Under the pieces are notes generated by a model. The model was not told where the DNA came from, searched no databases, and saw nothing but the letters and a program-made list of their open reading frames with translations. From Martelella alba (GTDB taxonomy: Bacteria > Pseudomonadota > Alphaproteobacteria > Rhizobiales > Rhizobiaceae), in NCBI RefSeq assembly GCF_006516955.1, contig NZ_VHLG01000008.1:62001-126000 (forward strand): a DNA stretch of 64,000 bases. The letters run 5' to 3'. The first letter of the stretch is position 1, and each line of letters begins with the position of its first letter. A program made the position numbers and the translations under genes. Below, one piece after another: positions 43,898-54,268 of this stretch.

Positions 43898-44459
43898 TCT
43901 CCTGAACAATACCCCACGCCGCGAGTGTATAATCAAAGCTGATGCGGCATTCAAGCCTTTGCTTTCAATTTGGGCATTTATAAAACTGTCAAAAAAATAG
44001 GCTTTCATGCTATATTTTTGTCAATTCCGGGTGTTTCAAGCGCTAAAATTCCCGTTTTTAAGTTTTTTTCGCGTTCTTCATGCGAAGAAAAGCAGATTTT
44101 GAACGCAAATTTGCTGCATTGATGGGCAATTCAAAATATGTGTTTTTCACAAGTTTCCTGCGACCACCACCCGCATGAGGCGCAACTTAAGCCCCGAATC
44201 GCCCCACAGCGAACACGGTTTCATGTCAGCGCCACCAGGGGGATTGCGTTGCAACGCTTCTGACGCCATTCTGCCCCCGCCCATAGTTGCAGTCAGAACC
44301 AAGGTTGTTGAAATGCCCTGACATTTGTCACGCTGGCGAGATGTCTCTTGCCATCTTTCGGCATTCGGCGCATGGAGCTATGCAACACAAGACCCGACCC
44401 CGTGACGCCTCGAAAAGAACAGACCAGCCCAGAAGCATTTTGCTTTTCCGAGATTGACG
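43898..44459. other. Intergenic region upstream of dksA and sixA
   Basis: This 562-bp divergent region has no gene that I can support. Bases 43985-44160 are AT-rich with T-runs, consistent with dksA promoters. A 12-bp palindrome GCGTTGCAACGC lies at 44246-44257. Short ORFs here lack ribosome-binding sites. Confidence 0.4.
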
Positions 44460-44978
44460 ATGACGCCCATCACGCCCCCACCCCACCGGATTTTCCTCGT
44501 ACGCCATGCCCAGGCCGTCTGGCCGGAACCGACCATGCGCGATTACGACCGGCTGCTATCCGCCCGGGGAGAAATCGATGCTGAGCATATCGCCAGACGG
44601 CTGGCGGCGGCAGGATACAGGCCGGACCTTATTCTCTCCTCATCGGCGATGCGCTGCCGGCAAACGGCCGACGCTGCCTATCGGGCGCTTGAGCGCACGC
44701 CGCGCATGCAGTTTTCAGATGATCTCTATCAAGCCGCCCCGATCACCTATATCGAAATGATCGAGGATATAGATGCCTATGAAGGCATCATGGTGGTTGG
44801 CCACAATCCGGGCATTGAGGAAATCCTTCTGATGCTGACTGGTTACGAATCCTTCAACCGGGCCTGCCCCTACGGCTACCCGACTGCCGGTGTTGCCGTC
44901 CTGGATTTTACCGGCCCAACCGAAGGCAAGCCTGACGACAGCCCACAGTGGAAATTGACGGAATTCCTGACCCCGTAA
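44460..44978 (+). CDS. sixA: SixA-type histidine phosphatase
   Basis: A 172-residue phosphoglycerate-mutase-fold enzyme. The catalytic RHG-type motif is LVRHAQAV with His16, the second His is in VVGHNPGIEE, and LILSSSAMRCRQTADAAY is the family core. SixA dephosphorylates phospho-His in phosphotransfer proteins of phosphorelays or the nitrogen PTS. ATG at 44460 is taken as the start, the in-frame TTG at 44454 being an alternative; the ribosome-binding site is weak. The relation to cckA, a phosphorelay kinase 2 kb away, is only suggestive. Confidence 0.88.
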   Translation: MTPITPPPHRIFLVRHAQAVWPEPTMRDYDRLLSARGEIDAEHIARRLAAAGYRPDLILSSSAMRCRQTADAAYRALERTPRMQFSDDLYQAAPITYIEMIEDIDAYEGIMVVGHNPGIEEILLMLTGYESFNRACPYGYPTAGVAVLDFTGPTEGKPDDSPQWKLTEFLTP

Positions 44979-44988
44979 CTTTTGCCCG

Positions 44989-45010
44989 TTCCAGGCATTT
45001 TCTGGAATCA
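44989..45010 (+). terminator. Weak terminator after sixA
   Basis: TTCCAG and CTGGAA form a 6-bp stem with a 7-base loop, followed by TCATTTTCC, shortly after the sixA stop. The stem is short and the T-run interrupted, so efficiency is doubtful. From 45011 to 45254 the only signal is a possible promoter (TTGACT at 45058, TAAAGT 16 bases later) for the ABC operon. Confidence 0.35.
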
Positions 45011-45254
45011 TTTTCCTTTCTTCTTTCCCCGCCGCCCTGAAATGACGCCGGTTCGCCTTGACTCACTGTCAATGCGCGGTAAAGTTTTTGCGTCGGCAGC
45101 GGTCCCGGATCCATTATGAGATACAACCGACTGGCGCAGGCGGCCAAGCTGGGGGAGTACTGGAAGCCACCTGCATTTCGGGACATCATTCGCTCCGGTA
45201 GCCAAGCGGACCGGTATCCTCCGGCCGCGACACCTTGAGGAATGTGGGAGGAAC

Positions 45255-46601
45255 ATGATGAGGATCCTTGCTCCGTTGGCGGCAGCGCTTGTGCTGTCGG
45301 CAAGTGGTATTACGTTGGCTCATGCTGACACTATTCGCTTCTGGACAACCGAGGAACAGCCGGAGCGACTGGCCAAGCAGCAACAGATAGCTGATGCCTT
45401 CAAGGAGGCGACCGGCAATGAAGTACAGGTGATCCCGGTCACCGAAAGCGAGCTCGGCACACGCGCGACAGCGGCTTTTGCCGCCGGTGACCTGCCGGAT
45501 GTTATCTATCTCACCTTGCAATATGTGTTGCCCTGGTCAGAAGCCGGCATTCTTGATGTCGAAACCGATGACGAGATCGTCAAGGATCTCGGCACAGATA
45601 CCTTCGCGCCCGGACCGATCGAAATGGCGCAGTTTGACGGCATGACCGCCGCCGTTCCCGTCGACGGCTGGACGCAGATGATCATCTACCGCAAGGACCT
45701 TTTCGATGAAAAGGGGCTGGCGCCGCCGAACTCCTATGCCAATATCGAGACCGCCATAAAGGCCCTGCACAATCCGCCGGATATGTACGGCTTTGTCGCT
45801 GCCACCAAGATTGACGAGAACTTCATGAGCCAGGTGCTCGAACATGTGTTTCTCGCCAATGGCGTCACACCGGTCGATGCCGATGGTTTCAAGCCGCTTG
45901 ATGAGAAGAAAACGATAGAAGTCCTTGATTTCTACAAGACACTTGCCGACGCATCACCGGCCGGCGAGCTTTATTGGCAGCAGTCACGCGCGCTTTATTT
46001 CGATGGCAAGGCGGCGATGATCATCTGGTCGCCCTTCATTCTCGATGAACTGGCGGGCCTGCGCGATTCGGCCCCGCCGACCATCAATGACGACCCGACC
46101 TCGACCGAACTGGCGCAGAAGACCGATGTCGTCACCACGCTTTCCGGTCCGTCCAATCCCGATGGTTCAGCCTGGGCGGATGTGCGTTATCTTGGTGTCA
46201 CGGCGGATGCCAATACCGATATCGCGGCTGATTTCGTCAAATTCTCGATGGATCAGGGCTATCTCGACACGCTGTCCATGGCGCCGGAAGGCAAGTTCCC
46301 GGTCCGTCGGGGTACTGAGGCCGAACCGACGAAGTTCATTGATGGCTGGGCCAAGCTTCCGGTCGGGGTCGACCGCAAGGCACCGCTTGCAGATCTCTAT
46401 CCGCCGGAAACGGTTCAGAAGATCGTCACGGGCCTGGAAACCGGCAATCGCTGGGGCGTGAAGGAAGGACAGCTGGCGCTGGCCTCGAAGATGATCAATG
46501 CCCAGATCTTCAATCAGGTGGTCCGCGAATATATCGATGGCGAGATCGACGGGCCCGATGCCGTGGCCAAACTGAATGACGAGCTTTCGCAGATCAACTG
46601 A
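45255..46601 (+). CDS. ABC transporter substrate-binding protein (carbohydrate)
   Basis: A 448-residue periplasmic binding protein of the MalE-like family 1. A signal peptide covers residues 1-24 (LAHADT), then IRFWTTEEQPERLAKQQQI, FAAGDLPDVIYLT, VPVDGWTQMIIYRKDLFDE and the hinge/late part KFSMDQGYLDTLSMAPEGKFPVR (in pieces). ATGATG at 45255/45258 follows GGGAGGAAC; the second ATG has the better spacing. It heads a five-gene operon with two permeases, a glycoside hydrolase and an ATPase. The ligand is probably a glycoside, perhaps glucosyl- or mannosylglycerate, judged only from the hydrolase. Confidence 0.9.
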   Translation: MMRILAPLAAALVLSASGITLAHADTIRFWTTEEQPERLAKQQQIADAFKEATGNEVQVIPVTESELGTRATAAFAAGDLPDVIYLTLQYVLPWSEAGILDVETDDEIVKDLGTDTFAPGPIEMAQFDGMTAAVPVDGWTQMIIYRKDLFDEKGLAPPNSYANIETAIKALHNPPDMYGFVAATKIDENFMSQVLEHVFLANGVTPVDADGFKPLDEKKTIEVLDFYKTLADASPAGELYWQQSRALYFDGKAAMIIWSPFILDELAGLRDSAPPTINDDPTSTELAQKTDVVTTLSGPSNPDGSAWADVRYLGVTADANTDIAADFVKFSMDQGYLDTLSMAPEGKFPVRRGTEAEPTKFIDGWAKLPVGVDRKAPLADLYPPETVQKIVTGLETGNRWGVKEGQLALASKMINAQIFNQVVREYIDGEIDGPDAVAKLNDELSQIN

Positions 46602-46662
46602 TCTGGCAGAGCCGGGCGCTGACAGGCGCCCGGTCCACCATCTTCAGTGAAAGGCCCTTTTC

Positions 46663-47967
46663 ATGACCGATGCGCCGGTAGACAGCGCGAAGAACGCGGC
46701 TCCGCCCAACAGGCTCGGACGGATGGCGCGGCGCGAAATGCGCTTTGCCTATGGCATGCTTGCGCCGACATTTCTGATCGTGCTGGCGGTTGTGCTTTTG
46801 CCGCTGATCGCCAATTTCTGGATTTCCTTCAAGCCGGTTCAGCTCTCCGACCTGCGCGCACCGACGCTCTCGGTCAATGAACGCCTGCGTGGCACGCTGG
46901 AACAGGCGGGCGACACGGCCGAAATCGAATACCGGCTGCGCAACACATCACAAAAAGCCATCATCGCCGAGGCCGGTTTCTCCGATACGCTGCCAAAGGG
47001 ACTGACCGTCTCAGACCTTGACCCTCGCTGTGCCCTAGCCGGTCAGGAACTGACCTGCAGGCTGGGCGACATCCCCGCCAAGTTTCGCGAAACAATCAAG
47101 CTGCCGGTCACAGCAGATGAGGCCTATATCGCCGATCCGGTCAATCCGCGTGACAGCGAGGCCCAGAACTTCGGCAGGGCTGACAATGTGCTGACCAATA
47201 TGACCTTCACGCTGGATAATTACCGCAAGGTCTTTTCGTCATCCGATTTCTGGCACGTGCTGCGGGTGACTTTTTATTACACCGTTTTCGGTACGCTGAG
47301 CGCGCTGGTGCTCGGCCTGTTTGCGGCGCAGCTTCTAAACCAGAATTTTCGCGGCCGCTCCGTGCTGCGTGGCCTGTTTCTGTTTCCCTATGTCGCGCCG
47401 GTGATCGCGGTTGCCTTCACCTGGATCATTTTGCTTGATCCCTATTCCGGCACGCTAAACGCACTTCTGGTGCAGGCGGGCATGATCGGAACCCCGATTG
47501 ATTTCTTTGGCCAGCGCTCCGTTGATATCAGCCTTTTCGGCTTCACCTTCGGCTTCCCCGTCGCGCTCACCACCGTCATCGCCTTTGAGGCCTGGCGCTA
47601 TTTCCCGCTGGCCTTCCTGTTTATTCTGGCGCGCATGCAGGCGCTTTCAAGCGATGTCTATGAAGCGGCCGAAATTGACGGGGCAACGCCGCTGCAGCAA
47701 TTCTGGTATATATCGCTGCCACAGCTGGTCGGCATTCTCGCCGTTCTCTTCCTGCTGCGCTTCATCTGGACCTTCAACAAGTTCGACGACATTTTCCTGC
47801 TCACCGGCGGGGGGGCGGGAACGCGCACCTTAACCGTCGATGTCTATGAACAGGCCTTCGCCATCTCCAATCTCGGCGCGGGTGCTGCAGTCGCCGTTGT
47901 CGTCTTCGCGGTTCTGCTCGCCTTCTCGCTGCTTTTCTTCACCTTCTCGCCACAGGATGACGGTTGA
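46663..47967 (+). CDS. Carbohydrate ABC permease with large periplasmic insertion
   Basis: A 434-residue MalF-type permease. After the first membrane helix (residues about 28-53) comes a 120-residue extracytoplasmic insertion (about 58-180) with a beta-rich, DUF11-like look (FSDTLPKGLTVSDLDP, then Cys123 and Cys132 bracketing ALAGQELT). Helices two to six follow, and the EAA loop YEAAEIDGATPLQQF is intact. The insertion is at the place of the MalF P2 loop that contacts the binding protein. Typical permeases are about 300 residues. AAAGG lies before the ATG. The stop overlaps the next start (TGATG). Confidence 0.9.
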   Translation: MTDAPVDSAKNAAPPNRLGRMARREMRFAYGMLAPTFLIVLAVVLLPLIANFWISFKPVQLSDLRAPTLSVNERLRGTLEQAGDTAEIEYRLRNTSQKAIIAEAGFSDTLPKGLTVSDLDPRCALAGQELTCRLGDIPAKFRETIKLPVTADEAYIADPVNPRDSEAQNFGRADNVLTNMTFTLDNYRKVFSSSDFWHVLRVTFYYTVFGTLSALVLGLFAAQLLNQNFRGRSVLRGLFLFPYVAPVIAVAFTWIILLDPYSGTLNALLVQAGMIGTPIDFFGQRSVDISLFGFTFGFPVALTTVIAFEAWRYFPLAFLFILARMQALSSDVYEAAEIDGATPLQQFWYISLPQLVGILAVLFLLRFIWTFNKFDDIFLLTGGGAGTRTLTVDVYEQAFAISNLGAGAAVAVVVFAVLLAFSLLFFTFSPQDDG

Positions 47968-49214
47968 TGCGTATCGGAACAGGTTTCCTCGCCGCCCTTG
48001 TCGCCGGGGCCGTCTGGGGCGCGGCCTGGATGATTGTATTTGGCCTTATGCTTACCCTTATCACCGGCGCGCCGAGCGCCCCGCCGGTTGGCATTGCGGC
48101 CCTTGCCGGCGCCATCGGCGCGGCCATCATGTCACTGGCCCCGGTCAGAAGTCGCTCCAACCCGGACGGACGCGGCGCATCGCTGCAGATCGCCGTACTG
48201 ATCGCGATCACGGCTGTGCTTCTGGCTTTGACCTTCGGGCGCCCTTTCGGCATCGCGCTCGATCAGAGCGCCGCGCTGCAGGTGATCGGTGTTTTATTCT
48301 TCATTTTCGCGACCTGGTGGAGCGTTCACGCCGCGATTTTTGACCAGCCCTCCGGCCGGCTCAATCGCTATCATCTTGAAACCGTGATGCTGCGGATCGC
48401 CAAAGGCTTAGGCCTGACGCTGTTTGCCATCGTCGTCGCCCTGCCCTTCTACGTGATGGTGATGACCAGCCTGAAAAGCCAGCAGTCGCTGATTTCAAAT
48501 CCGCTTGATTTCTCGCTCGACCTTTCGCAAGGGATCGGCAATCTGCTGCGCTCCTATGTCGAGCTGTTCACCAATTATCATTTCGGCACCTTTCTGATGA
48601 ATTCGGCCATCGTCTCGGTGGCGACCGTTATCATCACCCTGCTCTTCGCCGTTCCCGGCGCCTATTCAGTGGCGCGGTTGAAATTTCCCGGACAGGCCTT
48701 TCTGTCACGCTCGATCCTGCTCATCTATATGGTGCCGGCAATCGTACTGGTGATCCCGCTCTATTCGGTCTTCTCGCAAGTGGGACTGCGTAACTCGCTG
48801 GTCGGGCTGATGATCGTCTATCCGGCAACCACAATTCCGGTCGCGCTCTACATGCTGCAGGGCTATTTCCGCGGCCTGCCCTCGGAGCTTGAGGAAGCAG
48901 GCCTGATGGACGGGCTGAAGCGCCCCGGCGTGATCCTCAAGATCACCCTGCCGCTGGCGCTTCCGGCGCTTGCCTCGGTCGCGCTTTACGTTTTCATGAT
49001 TGCCTGGAACGAATTCCTGTTCGCCTTCATGTTTCTCGACGACATCAACATGTTCACGCTCTCGCGCGGCGTCGTCTCGCTCAATTCCTCCGAAGTGCCA
49101 CGCCAGCATCTGATGGCCGGTGCCGTGATTGCCACGGTGCCTGTGCTGTTCATCTTCCTGTGGTTCGAGCGCTTTTTGGTATCCGGGCTCACCGCCGGTA
49201 GCGTCAAGGGATAG
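47967..49214 (+). CDS. Carbohydrate ABC permease with extra N-terminal helices
   Basis: A 415-residue MalG-type permease. The core six helices and the loop EEAGLMDGLKRPGVILKITLP (EAA motif, about residues 310-330) occupy the last 280 residues. The first ~125 residues hold four more hydrophobic segments (about 5-32, 39-60, 71-90, 101-124), absent from ordinary MalG-type subunits. The start is the ATG at 47967, whose A is the last base of the upstream stop; a TTG at 47964 is in frame but out of place. Function of the extra helices is unknown. Confidence 0.88.
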   Translation: MRIGTGFLAALVAGAVWGAAWMIVFGLMLTLITGAPSAPPVGIAALAGAIGAAIMSLAPVRSRSNPDGRGASLQIAVLIAITAVLLALTFGRPFGIALDQSAALQVIGVLFFIFATWWSVHAAIFDQPSGRLNRYHLETVMLRIAKGLGLTLFAIVVALPFYVMVMTSLKSQQSLISNPLDFSLDLSQGIGNLLRSYVELFTNYHFGTFLMNSAIVSVATVIITLLFAVPGAYSVARLKFPGQAFLSRSILLIYMVPAIVLVIPLYSVFSQVGLRNSLVGLMIVYPATTIPVALYMLQGYFRGLPSELEEAGLMDGLKRPGVILKITLPLALPALASVALYVFMIAWNEFLFAFMFLDDINMFTLSRGVVSLNSSEVPRQHLMAGAVIATVPVLFIFLWFERFLVSGLTAGSVKG

Positions 49215-49217
49215 ACC

Positions 49218-50483
49218 ATGCAGAAAACGCTCCGCCAGCAGGCCATCGATATCCTGCGTGACAATGATCGCGGCGGTTACACCGTGCCGACAGCAAGACT
49301 TTATCCCTATCAGTGGAACTGGGATTCGGTCTTTGCAGCGCTCGGTTTTGCCACCTTCGACCGCAATCGCGCCTGGGAAGAAATCGAAACGCTGTTCTCC
49401 GGCCAGTGGGAGGATGGCATGCTGCCGCATATCATCTTCCACAAGACCGATCCGGATTATTTTCCCGGCCCCGAACTGTGGCAGTCCAATACCGTGCCGC
49501 CAAGCTCAGGCCATTCCCAGCCGCCGGTCGCGGCAAGCGCGATCCTGACACTGATGCAGACCGGCGGTGCGATGGACCGGGCGCGCGCCAAGGCGCTTTT
49601 GCCAAAACTGATCGGCTATCATCGCTGGTTCCACCATTTCCGTGATCCTGATGACACCGGCGTGGTCGGGATCATCCATCCCTGGGAATCAGGCCGCGAC
49701 AACTGCCCCGACTGGGATGTCGGCATGAATGCAATCGAAGTACCGGATGATCTTGGTGATCTGCCGCGCCGCGATATCACCCATGTCGATCCCTCCGAAC
49801 GGCCGACAGCGGAGCAATATAACCGCTACCTCACCATCGTGAAATTCGGCCATGACTGCCGCTGGGATCATCTCGAAATCGCCCGCAACGGCCCGTTTTT
49901 CATGGTCGACCCCTGCGTCCAGTTCGCTCTGATGCGGGCCGACCACGATCTGGCGCAGCTCGCTGATGAATTCGGCGCACCCGGCATCCGCAACGAGGCA
50001 GAGACCTGGGTGAAGCAGGCCAAGGCAGGCTGTTCGTCCTTCTGGAGCGAGGAGGCTGGCGGTTTCGTCGCCAGGGATCTACGGTCCGGCACGCTTTCAA
50101 CGGCGCTGACGAATGCCTCGGCCATGGCTTTTTATGCCGATGCGGGAACCGAAGACCAGCAGCGCAGGCTGCTGTCAGAAATCAGTGCCATTCTGGAAGA
50201 ATGCGTTTTCGGTTTTCCAAGCTGGGACCCGCGCGACAGCCGGTTTGAATCGCGGCGCTACTGGCGTGGACCGATCTGGTCGGTCGTCAATTACATGATC
50301 GCGATCGGCCTTGCCGAAAAGGGCCATGGCGAGATTGCCGAGCGGCTGCGAGATGACACGCGCCGCGTGGTCGAGCAGTCCGGCTTTTTTGAATATTTCG
50401 ATCCACTGACCGGCGAAGGTCTGGGCGGCAAGCTGTTCACCTGGACGGCGGCCATCCACCTTGCCTGGGCGGATCAGACTTGA
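49218..50483 (+). CDS. Glycoside hydrolase, GH63-like (glucosyl/mannosylglycerate hydrolase type)
   Basis: A 421-residue cytoplasmic (alpha/alpha)6-barrel protein. [13 protein letters not shown] (residues 31-43), [33 protein letters not shown] (likely catalytic Asp/Glu region) and [13 protein letters not shown] are the pattern of GH63-related mannosylglycerate/glucosylglycerate hydrolases and of trehalase-like enzymes. No signal peptide: the substrate is hydrolysed after uptake. It lies 3 bases after the permease stop and just before the ATPase, so uptake and hydrolysis are co-expressed. Trehalase or another glucosidase remains possible. Confidence 0.78.
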   Translation: MQKTLRQQAIDILRDNDRGGYTVPTARLYPYQWNWDSVFAALGFATFDRNRAWEEIETLFSGQWEDGMLPHIIFHKTDPDYFPGPELWQSNTVPPSSGHSQPPVAASAILTLMQTGGAMDRARAKALLPKLIGYHRWFHHFRDPDDTGVVGIIHPWESGRDNCPDWDVGMNAIEVPDDLGDLPRRDITHVDPSERPTAEQYNRYLTIVKFGHDCRWDHLEIARNGPFFMVDPCVQFALMRADHDLAQLADEFGAPGIRNEAETWVKQAKAGCSSFWSEEAGGFVARDLRSGTLSTALTNASAMAFYADAGTEDQQRRLLSEISAILEECVFGFPSWDPRDSRFESRRYWRGPIWSVVNYMIAIGLAEKGHGEIAERLRDDTRRVVEQSGFFEYFDPLTGEGLGGKLFTWTAAIHLAWADQT

Positions 50484-50496
50484 GAGGAGACACGGC

Positions 50497-51549
<1,053 letters not shown>

Positions 51550-51588
51550 TACGCCGCACGATAAGAAGCCTTTTTTCCGGCCCGGCAT

Positions 51589-51619
51589 TTTCCTATATTG
51601 GGTCCAGCAATATAGGAAA
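51589..51619 (+). promoter_or_regulatory. AU-rich hairpin over ycjX-like ribosome-binding site
   Basis: TTTCCTATATTG and CAATATAGGAAA form a perfect 12-bp stem with the loop GGTCCAG. The 3' arm contains the AGGAAA ribosome-binding site of the YcjX-like gene, whose TTG start follows 9 bases after the stem. It also lies 40 bases past the ABC operon, but lacks a T-run. Translation control or a protein operator are both possible. Confidence 0.5.
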
Positions 51620-51627
51620 GCCTGCCT

Positions 51628-53106
51628 TTGACGCCCCTCAATATTTCTCTTGGCGACAGCGCCCGCATCGCGATCGATAATCTCGCCGACCGGGCCGGTG
51701 ACATGGTTCAGCCGACTTTAAGGCTCGGCGTGACTGGCCTGTCACGTGCCGGCAAGACCGTGTTCATCTCGGCACTGGTACATAATCTCCTGCATGGCGG
51801 ACGCATGCCGATGTTCGAGGCGATGCGCGCCGGGCGGATTTCGGCAACGCGGCTGGAAGAACAGCCAGACGAACATATCGCCCGCTTCGACTACGAAACC
51901 CATATCGAGCGGCTGCTTGACGAGCGCGTCTGGCCGGAATCCACCCGTGCCATTTCCGAATTGCGCCTGACGATTGAATTCGAAAGCACCAGTCGCTGGA
52001 GCCGCTTATTGTCCCGTGGCAAGATCGCCATTGATATCGTTGATTATCCTGGAGAATGGCTACTCGATCTTCCGCTTCTCGGTCAGGATTTCTTCGAATT
52101 TTCCCGCAAAACGCAGGAGCTGGCCAGCCATGGCATCCGCGCCGATCTGGCGAAGGACTGGTTCGCTTTTGCCAAAGGCCTCGACTATGACGCTCCGGCT
52201 GACGAGAAGACGGCACGCCAGCTTTTCGAGACCTTCTCGACCTATCTGGCGGCATGCCGGGCAGATGAGCGCTCGCTTTCGACATTGCCGCCGGGGCGCT
52301 TCCTGATGCCGGGCGATCTCGAAGGCTCCCCGGCACTGACCTTTGCGCCACTTCCCGATCTGCCCGAAGGTCGGGCCAGGCGCGGCTCGCTTGCCGCGAT
52401 GATGGAAAAGCGCTTCGAGGCTTACAAGTCCCATGTGGTCAAGCCCTTCTTCCGCGATCATTTCGCAAGGCTGGATCGTCAGATCGTGCTGGTTGACGCA
52501 CTTCAGGCGCTAAGCCGCGGCAATGAGGCGGTCAGTGACCTTGAACGGGCGCTGTCCGATGTACTGGCCTGCTTTCGGCCCGGACGTAATTCCTGGCTGT
52601 CAGCCCTCCTCACCCGCCGGATCGACCGCGTGCTGATCGCCGCGACCAAGGCCGATCACCTGCATCACGAGAGCCACGACCGGCTGGAGCGGCTGACCCG
52701 CAAGCTTGTTGACGATGCAGCAAAGCGCATCGGCGCCTCTGGTGCCGGCATCGAGGTCATGGCGCTAGCTTCGGTGCGCGCCACCCGCGAAGCGACGGTG
52801 GAGAATGGCGAGACTATTTTGCCCGTGATCGTCGGCACGCCGATCGCAGGCGAGAAGATCGGCGGAGAAATGTTTGACGGCACCCGCAAGACGGCCATTT
52901 TTCCCGGTGATCTTCCCGCCAATCCGGATGCTTTCTTCCGCATGCTGAAAAAGGGCGGGGCACCGCAAAAGCCGCTGACCGAGATGAATGCCATCCGGTT
53001 CCGTCCGCCGGAACTGGAACCGGCAGACGAAGGCGGCGAAGTGACGATCCCGCATATCCGCCTCGATCGGGCGCTGCAGTTTCTATTGGGAGACCGGCTG
53101 CGATGA
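51628..53106 (+). CDS. YcjX family P-loop protein (DUF463)
   Basis: A 492-residue YcjX-type NTPase-like protein. The P-loop is GLSRAGKTVF (Gly37-Thr44 region), followed by DYPGEWLLDLPLL (a Walker-B-like Asp-Tyr-Pro-Gly) and RVLIAATKADHL (TKAD, a GTPase-type specificity motif). In E. coli ycjX-ycjF belong to the heat-shock regulon; their role is poorly known, possibly stress-linked membrane maintenance. The start is TTG at 51628 with AGGAAAG 8 bases upstream inside a hairpin. The stop overlaps the next start by 4 bases. Confidence 0.9.
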   Translation: MTPLNISLGDSARIAIDNLADRAGDMVQPTLRLGVTGLSRAGKTVFISALVHNLLHGGRMPMFEAMRAGRISATRLEEQPDEHIARFDYETHIERLLDERVWPESTRAISELRLTIEFESTSRWSRLLSRGKIAIDIVDYPGEWLLDLPLLGQDFFEFSRKTQELASHGIRADLAKDWFAFAKGLDYDAPADEKTARQLFETFSTYLAACRADERSLSTLPPGRFLMPGDLEGSPALTFAPLPDLPEGRARRGSLAAMMEKRFEAYKSHVVKPFFRDHFARLDRQIVLVDALQALSRGNEAVSDLERALSDVLACFRPGRNSWLSALLTRRIDRVLIAATKADHLHHESHDRLERLTRKLVDDAAKRIGASGAGIEVMALASVRATREATVENGETILPVIVGTPIAGEKIGGEMFDGTRKTAIFPGDLPANPDAFFRMLKKGGAPQKPLTEMNAIRFRPPELEPADEGGEVTIPHIRLDRALQFLLGDRLR

Positions 53107-54191
53107 GCGACCAGAAAGACAGCCGCCGGCCAGCCGCCTTTGACCTTGAAGGTGCCGAAAAGAAGAGTGCGGCAGCGACGGCGGAACCGCGCCGGCCGCA
53201 GCATTTTGAAGCCCCGGCCGCGCAGCTGACGCCAGATGAAGACGACCCCTTCATCCGCGAGGCAATCGCGGCGGCGGAAGAAGACGTCGTTACCATGCGG
53301 CCTCGCCGCTTCACCTTCACCAAACTTGCGGCGTTTGCCTTTTCCATCGTGCTGAGCCTTGCCATCGGCCTGGCGCTTGATGATCTGGTACGCAGCCTGT
53401 TTGACCGTGCGCCTTGGCTCGGCTGGCTGGCGCTTGGTGCGGTGATCATCGGCGTTTCCGCCGTCATCGTGATCCTGGTGCGCGAGGCGATTGCCATTTT
53501 CCGCCTCGGCGCCATCCAGCATATCAAGCAAAGAGCGGCAGAGGCCCATGGCAGTGCGGAGCCGAAAAAAGCCCGCGCCGTCGTCCGGGAGCTTGAAACG
53601 CTGCTTTCAGCCAAGGCTGAAACCGCGCGCGGGCGCGAGAAGCTGAAACAGACCGAAGACGAGGTCGTCGACGCACCGCAGCTGATCGCGCTGGCCGAAC
53701 GCGAGCTGATGGGCCCCCTCGACCTGAAAGCCCGCAGCCTGATCGTCGGCGCATCGAAGCGCGTCTCCGTCGTCACAGCCGTTAGTCCCCGCGCCGTGGT
53801 CGATCTTGCCTATGTGGCCTATGAATCCATTCGTCTTGTCCGGGCCATGGCCGAACTTTACGGTGGCCGTCCGGGATCACTCGGCATGTTCCGGCTGATG
53901 CGTGATGTGCTGGCCCACCTCGCCGTCACGGGATCGATAGCGGTCGGCGACGGTCTCGTGCAACAGGTGCTTGGACACGGCATCGCCTCGAAACTCTCCG
54001 CCCGCTTCGGTGAAGGCGTCATCAACGGGCTGATGACGGCGCGGATAGGCATTGCTGCCATGGATCTTTGCCGTCCCATGCCCTTCCGCGCACTGAAGCG
54101 CCCCGGCATTGGCGATTTCATCGGCGATCTTGCGCCCGGTTCGAAGCGCGACCTCGAAGGGCGGCCCGATCCGGCCAAAACCAAGTCTTAA
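53103..54191 (+). CDS. YcjF family membrane protein (DUF697/TIGR01620)
   Basis: A 362-residue inner-membrane protein. A hydrophilic N-terminus of about 65 residues is followed by two helices (FAFSIVLSLAIGLALDDL; LGWLALGAVIIGVSAVIVILV), a charged cytoplasmic region, and a C-terminal part with hydrophobic stretches (SLIVGASKRVSVVTAVSP ... GDGLVQQVLGHGIASKLSARFGEGV, in pieces) typical of TIGR01620. It overlaps the ycjX-like gene and is certainly co-expressed. Function unknown beyond the pairing. Confidence 0.9.
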   Translation: MSDQKDSRRPAAFDLEGAEKKSAAATAEPRRPQHFEAPAAQLTPDEDDPFIREAIAAAEEDVVTMRPRRFTFTKLAAFAFSIVLSLAIGLALDDLVRSLFDRAPWLGWLALGAVIIGVSAVIVILVREAIAIFRLGAIQHIKQRAAEAHGSAEPKKARAVVRELETLLSAKAETARGREKLKQTEDEVVDAPQLIALAERELMGPLDLKARSLIVGASKRVSVVTAVSPRAVVDLAYVAYESIRLVRAMAELYGGRPGSLGMFRLMRDVLAHLAVTGSIAVGDGLVQQVLGHGIASKLSARFGEGVINGLMTARIGIAAMDLCRPMPFRALKRPGIGDFIGDLAPGSKRDLEGRPDPAKTKS

Positions 54192-54268
54192 CCAATAACA
54201 GGCATGCTCTCATCTCCAAAACGGCCGAAACCGGTCGCCCACGCCATATTCGCGAGCGGGAGATGACC

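Noticed and set aside
45058-45085. LacI-type operator before the ABC operon
   Set aside because: I looked for a symmetric CG-centred dyad and found none; only a weak promoter-like pair is present.
51589-51619. The hairpin as a simple terminator of the ABC operon
   Set aside because: The stem is AU-rich and followed by GCCTGCC rather than a T-run, so intrinsic termination is unlikely.
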